DNA from: Gammaproteobacteria bacterium
GTDB taxonomy: Bacteria > Pseudomonadota > Gammaproteobacteria > Pseudomonadales > PIVM01
Direction: 5' to 3'
Length of the DNA stretch: 33,705 nucleotides
NCBI GenBank assembly: GCA_003353945.1
Contig: PIVM01000048.1
Location: forward strand, 1-33,705
The translations under genes and the position numbers were made by a program. Shown piece after piece: positions 28,099-33,705 of this stretch (the stretch's first letter is position 1; each line of letters begins with the position of its first letter). The notes below the pieces were generated by a model that ran no database searches, was not told where the DNA came from, and saw nothing but the letters and a program-made list of their open reading frames with translations.

Positions 28099-29820
28099 TT
28101 GAAATCCACCAACAAAGCATCGCTGACATATTGGTATCAAACCGGGAAACCCTGGATCTGGTTCAATGCCGGAGCCGTCACAATGTGCATGATCGCCGTG
28201 ATCGGTTTGCTTTTCATATTGGCTGTGCGAGGTTTTGGACATTTCTGGCCGGCAACTATCATCGAAGCAGTCTATTACGATATTGCCAATGAGAATCAAC
28301 CCGTACCGGTATTGGGGCAGTTGGTGGAAACCAAAGAAGTGTCGCTCGAGCAGTTGCAATCAGCCGGGATGCAGATTGAGTCTGTTAATGGCTCTCAGTT
28401 TATGAGTCGGCATCTGATGAAAGTGGGAAATCGGGATATCACCGGACAAGATTTTGTCTGGGTATTGCAAGATTATCTTCACAATATTGAACAGCCACGG
28501 GAACTGGTTGTTATTGAACGACGTGAATGGGGTAATTTTTACGGCAGGGTGGAGGCACTAAAAAAAGAGGGGGATATCGTTTGGCAAGCACAAGCTGGGC
28601 AAGCGTTTGATCGGCTGGATAACCCCCTGTTTGAAGAACAGTTCAGCCGCGTGAAGACGCTTATTGAAGCCATTGATAAGATAGAAAAAGAAGATATATC
28701 AAGCATTAATCATGGTTTAGAGCGATTGCGCTTAAAGGAGCGAAGGCTGGCGTTGGATTATGGAGGGCCACTTCCCGACAATCATGTCGACGTGATAGAA
28801 ATAAAACAGATGCGTATTGTATTCAATAAGCATTATGAAAGTTTGCAAAAGGAGTTAGCCCGGCTCTATGAAGCAATTTCGCGAGACACGTTGATTGCGC
28901 TTACCGCTGATGGAAAAAAGTTTGAGATACCACTTGCAAAAATTGTTCATGTGTTTCAGCCCAATGCCATGTCTTTGCCAGACAAAATGGCTGCTTATTT
29001 ATATAAACTGGTGGAATTTCTGACGGATGAACCAAGAGAGGCGAATACGGAAGGAGGTATTTTTCCCGCCATATTTGGTACTGTGATGATGGTGATACTG
29101 ATGGCGGTTATGGTTACGCCCTTTGGTGTAGTTGCCGCCGTGTATTTACATGAATATGCCAAGCAGGGAATGGTGACAAGGCTTATTCGTGTGGCAGTCA
29201 ATAATCTGGCGGGTGTCCCTTCCATCGTCTACGGTGTTTTTGGCTTGGGATTTTTTGTGTATTTTATTGGTGGCAATATCGATACACTGTTTTTCCCTGA
29301 AGCCAAACCTGCACCGACTTTTGGTACACCCGGGATGCTATGGGCGTCGCTGACACTGGCTTTGTTGACATTGCCGGTTGTCATCGTTGCCACTGAGGAG
29401 GGGCTTGCGAGAATACCCCGGTCCATCAGAGAGGGTAGTCTGGCCTTAGGCGCTACCAAGGCAGAAACCCTCTGGCGCATCATTATACCCATGGCAAGTC
29501 CCGCCATGATGACCGGCTTAATTCTGGCCGTAGCACGAGCAGCGGGTGAGGTGGCGCCACTGATGTTAGTGGGTGTTGTTAAGCTGGCGCCTTCCTTGCC
29601 GATAGATGGCAATTATCCCTTTGTCCATCTTGATCAGAAATTTATGCATCTTGGATTTCATATTTATGATGTGGGTTTTCAAAGCCCCAATGTTGAGGCG
29701 GCTAGGCCATTAGTTTATGCAACATCGCTATTGCTGGTGGCTATTATAGCGATTTTAAATTTTTCGGCGGTGGTGATGCGTAACCATCTGAGAGAAAAAT
29801 ATAAATCATTGGAATCATAA
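28099..29820 (+). CDS. pstA: Phosphate ABC transporter permease PstA (long form)
   Basis: Second membrane subunit, 573 residues against about 300 in E. coli. First membrane segment at about 22-46, then an extracytoplasmic insert of about 270 residues that includes a charged, probably coiled-coil part (ERLRLKERRLALDYG and QKELARLYEAIS). The permease domain starts near residue 320 (IFPAIFGTVMMVILMAVMVTPFGVVAAVYLHEYA). The PstB-docking loop reads IREGSLALGATKAETLWRIIIP. The start is a TTG at 28099 with GAAGG upstream; the next ATG lies inside the first membrane segment, so TTG is the only reasonable choice. It begins 41 nt after pstC. Confidence 0.93.
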   Translation: MKSTNKASLTYWYQTGKPWIWFNAGAVTMCMIAVIGLLFILAVRGFGHFWPATIIEAVYYDIANENQPVPVLGQLVETKEVSLEQLQSAGMQIESVNGSQFMSRHLMKVGNRDITGQDFVWVLQDYLHNIEQPRELVVIERREWGNFYGRVEALKKEGDIVWQAQAGQAFDRLDNPLFEEQFSRVKTLIEAIDKIEKEDISSINHGLERLRLKERRLALDYGGPLPDNHVDVIEIKQMRIVFNKHYESLQKELARLYEAISRDTLIALTADGKKFEIPLAKIVHVFQPNAMSLPDKMAAYLYKLVEFLTDEPREANTEGGIFPAIFGTVMMVILMAVMVTPFGVVAAVYLHEYAKQGMVTRLIRVAVNNLAGVPSIVYGVFGLGFFVYFIGGNIDTLFFPEAKPAPTFGTPGMLWASLTLALLTLPVVIVATEEGLARIPRSIREGSLALGATKAETLWRIIIPMASPAMMTGLILAVARAAGEVAPLMLVGVVKLAPSLPIDGNYPFVHLDQKFMHLGFHIYDVGFQSPNVEAARPLVYATSLLLVAIIAILNFSAVVMRNHLREKYKSLES

Positions 29821-29855
29821 TGTCTAACGACAAACCAGAGACTAACAGTGACTAA
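29820..29855 (+). other. Eleven-codon leader ORF overlapping the pstA stop and pstB start
   Basis: ATG at 29820 shares its A with the pstA TAA stop and encodes [11 protein letters not shown] before a TAA at 29853-29855, which overlaps the pstB GTG at 29848. It has a GGA at a suitable distance. It may couple pstA to pstB translation. Alternatively it is the old pstB start, now out of frame: a one-nucleotide shift would join it to the pstB N-terminus. Confidence 0.4.
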
Positions 29856-30738
29856 CGCAGCGATGAATAACGAGATCATAGAGATGACTGAAATAGAAGA
29901 GCCTGTGAGCGGTTCGCGTGGGCATCGAATCAATATGGCGGATCTTCGCAAGGGTGATGAGGCAGAGAGTGTGGAAAAACAAAAAATCTGTCTACAAATC
30001 AATAATCTTAACTTGTTTTATGATGAAGATAAGCAAGCGCTGTTTGATATTAACCTGACGATTCCTAAAAACAGAGTGACCGCTTTTATCGGTCCGAGCG
30101 GATGTGGTAAATCAACGTTGCTGCGTAGCATCAATCGTATGAACGATTTGATAGACGGCTGCCGTATTGACGGTGAAGTGCTTTTGCATGGCGAGAATAT
30201 TTTCCAAAAAACACAGGAAATTACCGACTTGAGAAGACGAGTCGGCATGGTGTTTCAAAAGCCAAACCCCTTCCCAAAATCCATTTATGAAAATGTGGCT
30301 TACGGTTTGCGATTGCAAGGCGTGCGTAAAAAAAGGATGATTGATGAAACGGTCGAGAAATCGCTTAAACACGCGGCATTATGGGATGAGGTAAAGGGCA
30401 GGCTTCATGACAACGCGTTGGGACTGTCTGGAGGTCAGCAACAACGGCTGGTTATTGCCAGGGCAATTGCGATAGGCCCTGAAGTGTTGTTATTGGATGA
30501 GCCCGCCTCGGCGCTAGATCCTATTTCGACATTAAAAATTGAAGAACTGATTGCCGAATTAAAGGAAAAATACACGATAGTCATAGTGACCCATAATATG
30601 CAGCAGGCTGCGCGTGTATCGGATTTCACGGCGTTTTTGTATATGGGAAAACTGATTGAGTACGGGAAAACAGATAGGTTGTTTACTAATCCAAAATACA
30701 AGCAAACAGAAGATTACATTACGGGACGTTACGGATAA
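29848..30738 (+). CDS. pstB: Phosphate ABC transporter ATPase PstB
   Basis: ATPase that powers phosphate import. The 296-residue ABC protein has Walker [10 protein letters not shown] at 82-90, the Q-loop in [20 protein letters not shown] (a PstB hallmark), signature LSGGQQQR from 193, Walker B LLLDEP at 214-219, and the switch histidine in VTHNMQQA. About 50 extra residues precede the ABC core ([21 protein letters not shown]...), as in several Pseudomonas-type PstB proteins. The start is a GTG at 29848 with a weak ribosome site; an ATG at 29863 is the main alternative. Confidence 0.95.
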   Translation: MTNAAMNNEIIEMTEIEEPVSGSRGHRINMADLRKGDEAESVEKQKICLQINNLNLFYDEDKQALFDINLTIPKNRVTAFIGPSGCGKSTLLRSINRMNDLIDGCRIDGEVLLHGENIFQKTQEITDLRRRVGMVFQKPNPFPKSIYENVAYGLRLQGVRKKRMIDETVEKSLKHAALWDEVKGRLHDNALGLSGGQQQRLVIARAIAIGPEVLLLDEPASALDPISTLKIEELIAELKEKYTIVIVTHNMQQAARVSDFTAFLYMGKLIEYGKTDRLFTNPKYKQTEDYITGRYG

Positions 30739-30756
30739 AAAACGGAAGAGTCAGAG

Positions 30757-31479
30757 ATGATAAAAAAAGACGCGCATACGCAACATATATCAAAAAAGTT
30801 CAATAAGGAAATGGAAGAGCTTAAATCTCATGTTCTTGAGATGGGGGGGATGGTAGAGACGCAGGTGCATGACGCCATACAGTCGCTGGTAGAGGCAGAT
30901 TCAGCGCTCGCAGAATCGGTAAAAAGGAATGACAAAAGTGTTAACGTGATGGAAGTGTCCATTGATGAAGAGTGCGCAAAAATACTGGCATTGCGCCAGC
31001 CCGCAGCGAGTGATCTTCGTTTGGTGCTGACGGTATCCAAAACCATTACAGACCTGGAGCGAATCGGCGATGAGGCCGAAAAAATTGCGAAACAGGCTAT
31101 TCAGCTAACAGAATCCGGGCAAGCACCCAGAGGTTATGTTGAGATTCGCCATATCGGCGAGCAGGTCAAAAGGATGACCAGTGACGCGCTGGATGCGTTT
31201 GCCCGCTTTGATGCAGAAAGTGCCCTGGCGGTAGCGCAAAAGGATAAAGTCGTTGATATGGAATACAGTAGTGCCATGCGCGAGTTGGTGACTTTTATGA
31301 TGGAAGATCCAAGAAGTATTTCTCGTGTACTGAATATTATCTGGGCGCTAAGGTCGTTGGAGCGTATCGGAGATCACGCCAGAAATATTGCAGAACATGT
31401 CATCTACCTAACCTACGGTAAAGACGTGCGTCATATTGGTTTAAAGAAAATGGCTGAGCATGTTGAGGCCAAGAAGTAG
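30757..31479 (+). CDS. phoU: Phosphate signalling complex protein PhoU
   Basis: Negative modulator of the Pho response that links PstSCAB to PhoR, and adjusts phosphate uptake. The 240-residue all-helical protein consists of two three-helix repeats. Each has a metal-binding E/DxxxD-type motif: TDLERIGDEAEKIA in the first half and RSLERIGDHARNIAEHVIYL in the second. ATG start at 30757, 18 nt after pstB. Last gene of the phosphate operon. No obvious terminator follows in the 117 nt before the next gene. Confidence 0.97.
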   Translation: MIKKDAHTQHISKKFNKEMEELKSHVLEMGGMVETQVHDAIQSLVEADSALAESVKRNDKSVNVMEVSIDEECAKILALRQPAASDLRLVLTVSKTITDLERIGDEAEKIAKQAIQLTESGQAPRGYVEIRHIGEQVKRMTSDALDAFARFDAESALAVAQKDKVVDMEYSSAMRELVTFMMEDPRSISRVLNIIWALRSLERIGDHARNIAEHVIYLTYGKDVRHIGLKKMAEHVEAKK

Positions 31480-31596
31480 AGTGTTGCTGATCTGATGTCG
31501 AATAGTCCGAACTTCTCATACTTTGGGAAATTGCGTCGATATTCCAGCTATATTGCTTATCACCTATTAATAACTGTTAAAAACAAGAACTAAACC

Positions 31597-31800
31597 GTGT
31601 CAAATCCCAGTAATGATCAAGTCATGACCATAGAAGAGCTAGCGCTTTACTTGAAGATTCCCAAGTCTACGCTGTACAAGCTCGTGCAAGAAGGCCGCAT
31701 ACCTGGGCAAAAGCTGGGTAAACAATGGCGCTTTGGCAAGGCGGCGATTGATCGCTGGCTGGATTCTGAACAAATAAAAGATGCGGAGGGCCACCAATAG
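31597..31800 (+). CDS. Small excisionase/MerR-like HTH protein
   Basis: 67-residue DNA-binding protein that is almost entirely one winged-helix domain of the excisionase (HTH_17) type: MTIEELALYLKIPKSTLYKLVQEGRIPGQKLGKQWRFGKAAIDRWLD. The start is a GTG at 31597, or an ATG at 31624 that begins exactly at the domain. The gene appears intact. Its stop lies 2 nt before the helicase remnant, so it was once the first gene of that operon and probably its regulator. A similar HTH gene often heads restriction/defence-like operons (general knowledge, not proof here). Confidence 0.8.
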   Translation: MSNPSNDQVMTIEELALYLKIPKSTLYKLVQEGRIPGQKLGKQWRFGKAAIDRWLDSEQIKDAEGHQ

Positions 31801-31802
31801 CC

Positions 31803-31910
31803 ATGTTTACTCCCCATCAAAGCGCCTATTTTGCTCACTGGCTGACCCAAAGTGGTCGTATTGAAAACCAGGTATCTCGGACCATTGCCTCCGCTCGAGT
31901 GGATATGATC
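31803..31910 (+). pseudogene. 5' stub of a SNF2/DEAD-type helicase gene
   Basis: Thirty-five codons starting at an ATG: MFTPHQSAYFAHWLTQSGRI followed by ENQVSRTIASARVDM. This looks like the N-terminus of large bacterial SNF2-related helicases, which begin TPHQ..YFAHWLT and continue ...ARVDLNPHQVDAALFAF before the Walker A motif. After the methionine codon at 31905-31907 the frame runs into antisense transposase sequence. The ATPase motors, probably more than 800 residues, are lost. The family call rests on memory of the N-terminal sequence. Confidence 0.6.
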
Positions 31911-32087
31911 CACCTGAACATTCAACTCTATGACTTCACCTTTTTGATGCTCCGTGAATGCCCGGATGCATCTATCCACCTCCCCTCCTACTCGATCCGC
32001 TAATATCCTGAAACGATATTTTGCCACCCATACTATGTGATACTGGCAGAGCCAAACCGTATGTGATAATTTTCGAAATCGACTCAT
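31899..32087 (-). mobile_element. tnpA: Truncated IS200/IS605-family transposase (TnpA), N-terminal 63 codons
   Basis: Minus-strand frame beginning MSRFRKLSHTVWLCQYHIVW, continuing with AKYRFRIL and ending in VDHIH, the HUH metal-binding motif of Y1 single-strand transposases. A good ribosome site (AGGAG) precedes the ATG at 32087. The sequence matches the IS200 subgroup up to the HUH motif. The catalytic tyrosine helix, about 70-80 residues further on, is missing because helicase sequence begins there. The open frame goes on to 31647, but that part is the antisense of the helicase and HTH genes. The element cannot move by itself. Confidence 0.85.
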
Positions 32088-32127
32088 TGCTTTCTCCTAT
32101 GGCGGACAACGGTGCCTAGAGATAGCA

Positions 32128-32941
32128 TTGAGTCGTTCAACTGGCAAAGCCGAAGAGTGGATAGTCAATATCAACCAGCAAAAGATCCAGCCACCCGTTA
32201 AGTTGGACACTCGCCTGCTACAGCTGCCAGATCGGCAGGGAAACAATAAGACGGTCATCTATGTAGAAATTCTCCGCAGTATCATGGTGCATGCCAGTGC
32301 TGGTCGTTATTATCAGCGTGTCGGTTCCACCAAGCAGGAAATGAAGCCATAGGTATTGGCACGCTTGTTTCAGCAGCGCAGCCAATCGTGCCTGATCCTT
32401 TTCGACAAAACCTTGGTGCCGGGTACCAGCCAGGCAGATATTGATAGGAGCTTGAAACAGCGTTTTATCAAATCCGATACTCCCGAGCCTACCCAGAGGT
32501 TTAGCAATGCCTATATACAATGCGTTTCTTACAGCGGTTCAAGCAGAGATGCCAATGACCAGCTGGATGCTAAAGATTTCGCCGGGCCACTGGATCAGCA
32601 GATCAATGGGGCTTTTGAATTTGTGCGTAACAATATGCGCACAGAAGCCATTAAAATTCTGGGGCGGCAAGATATACCCCAATACAATCGACGGTTTGAT
32701 GGAAAACACTGTTACCCGCAATGAAAGCATCGTTAATTTGCTAAGCCGTTACTACAACGCCCGCGAGGAGGCGGGTCGTCAGGCCCTGATTGAACGCCGT
32801 GGTGAAGGGGTGCCAAAAATCATTAATGAAAGTGAAAAACTTAGCGGTAAATGCCCAGAGTACAAGCTGATTGACGAGGATGAGTTATTGCTAACCATCC
32901 ATGCGGCGAGCAAAGAACAGCAGCAAAAGGAACAGCAATAA
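32128..32941 (+). pseudogene. Broken AlbA_2/Schlafen-type ATP-binding protein
   Basis: Pieces of one gene in two frames. In frame 1: VKLDTRLLQLPDRQGNNKTV, IYVEILRSIMVHASAGRYYQRVGS, a TAG stop at 32350-32352, then at once LARLFQQRSQ and VPGTSQADID, later YIQCVSYSG, QLDAKDFAGPLDQQ and GRQDIPQY. From about 32680 the match shifts to frame 2: PNTIDGLMENTVTRNESIVN, RGEGVPKI and EYKLIDEDELLLTI, up to TAA at 32939. This is the layout of bacterial AlbA_2 proteins with a C-terminal HATPase-like domain. The N-terminal AlbA part is absent. Two internal deletions are suggested, one in frame near 32490 and one with a frame change near 32680. The function of such proteins is not well established. Confidence 0.75.
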
Positions 32942-33448
32942 CCGATAAACTCCAACAATCCCGGCAGGCGCGTTTTGACAAACATCCCTGTTGGTACACA
33001 TTGGACCCCTTGCTTGAGATTCTGGATGCAAAACAGAGATCACAGCTGCTAGAGGCTGTGCTTGATTCTGCGCCAACGTATCCCAAATTGAATGATGCAC
33101 TGGAAACCCTGATTAAACTGGAGCAAATTTCCATTGCTTGCCGGGTTGTATTGCGACGTTTTAACGAACTGAACGATATTTTTTACGGAGATCTAAGCCT
33201 CAACTCAGCGAGTTCGAGCCACTGGCTGGCGTGCTGTGTTATCGAACGAAATTCTCGATGCCGGTCGCAGCAAAGCCTATTACCATGCCGCCAACTATGT
33301 TAATAAGCTGATAGAGCTTGATCACGGTATCAGTAATTATCAACGCCATGAAAACCTACCGCAATATATTCGCAGCTTACAGGATAAACACTGGCGCAAA
33401 CGCAGCTTTTGGGAAAAGGCGGGTTATCCCAATAAGGCCGTATCTTAG
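32938..33448 (+). pseudogene. Broken DUF6880-like gene, C-terminal part
   Basis: Matches the C-terminal region of DUF6880-type proteins in three frames. Frame 1 from 32941 (TDKLQQSRQARF, then LLEAVLDSAPTYPKLNDALE and ACRVVLRRFNEL). Frame 3 near 33200-33250 (LSEFEPLAGVLCYRT). Frame 2 from about 33250 (ILDAGRSKAYYHAANYVNKL, HWRKRSFWEKAGY) to TAG at 33446. Two frameshifts are therefore needed. There is no start codon: the triplet before TDKLQ is ATA, overlapping the upstream TAA. The usual N-terminal several hundred residues are missing. Family identity is from memory of the YxHAARYL ... HGRKRSFW pattern. Confidence 0.6.
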
Positions 33449-33515
33449 TAAACAAAGCGGCGAGAAAATTAGAGCACTTATAAACCGGTAGCAACAAAAC
33501 CGAATAGGAAACACC

Positions 33516-33683
33516 ATGAGCCAAATATTGTCTAGTTGCTCAAAGCCCAGCGCTAACTATTTAGAGATTGCGGAAACGGAGGTTTCGCTTATTGCCAGGA
33601 TTTTGATTTTTTTCCATGTGCCTGCTGATGTTACGAAGCGGCCAAATGCAAAAAATAAAAACTATGCTTTCTGGAACAGCTAA
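33516..33683 (+). CDS. Short ORF, unrecognised
   Basis: 55-codon frame from an ATG at 33516 with AGGAA at 33505-33509; it ends at TAA 33681-33683. The product begins MSQILSSCSKPSANYLEIAE and has a short hydrophobic patch (SLIARILIFF). No family is recognised. Its place behind two broken genes suggests it is the 5' stub of a further lost gene, or chance. Confidence 0.35.
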   Translation: MSQILSSCSKPSANYLEIAETEVSLIARILIFFHVPADVTKRPNAKNKNYAFWNS

Positions 33684-33705
33684 GCTGACCTTCGCGGACG
33701 TTACC

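Noticed and set aside
31647-31898. Continuation of the transposase reading frame over the HTH gene
   Set aside because: It is the antisense strand of the helicase stub and HTH gene; similarity to TnpA stops at the HUH motif near 31899.

Overview
The window is chromosomal DNA from a gammaproteobacterium, most likely a marine or aquatic relative of the Cellvibrionales/Pseudomonas branch. The evidence is protein similarity (AlgC with a membrane-sensor extension, long PstC/PstA, 51-residue L33) and gene order. Two blocks keep a Pseudomonas-like order: rpmG-rpmB-radC-coaBC-algC-argB and ggt-fdx-coaD-rsmD | ftsY-ftsE-ftsX-rpoH-trmB. All names come from reading the protein sequences; no database was searched.

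Layout. 226-4977 (minus): argB, algC and coaBC, without the dut gene usually found between coaBC and algC. 5076-6461 (plus): radC, then rpmB-rpmG with a clear sigma70 promoter and a terminator. 6483-9247: a lone hydantoinase/oxoprolinase A-type gene and a small exported protein with its own terminator. 9289-12489 (minus): ggt, a YfhL-type ferredoxin, coaD and rsmD. 12622-16632 (plus): ftsY, ftsE, ftsX and rpoH. 16661-17522: an internally deleted DUF423 gene and trmB. 17563-22013: accessory genes (a TetR regulator opposite an unrecognised protein, DUF924, an EthD-like protein with an SDR oxidoreductase). 22487-31479 (plus): a complete phosphate-response locus, phoB-phoR-pstS-pstC-pstA-pstB-phoU, with two almost identical Pho boxes. 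31597-33683: an intact HTH gene followed by a decayed island made of a helicase 5' stub, an inverted IS200-type transposase stub, a broken AlbA/Schlafen-type ATP-binding gene and a broken DUF6880-like gene.

The most notable regulatory signal is upstream of rpoH. A perfect CIRCE operator (the HrcA site, TTAGCACTC-N9-GAGTGCTAA) overlaps the -10 of a sigmaE-type promoter (GGAACTT-N15-TCTAAT). Read together they suggest that rpoH, the sigma32 gene, is driven by envelope stress and repressed by HrcA, which would join three heat/envelope-stress circuits at one short site.

The most notable genome-decay signal is the 31.8-33.4 kb island. Several breakpoints and disabling mutations can be read there base by base, including a helicase/transposase fusion point with shared bases. 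I see no tRNA, rRNA or CRISPR array.
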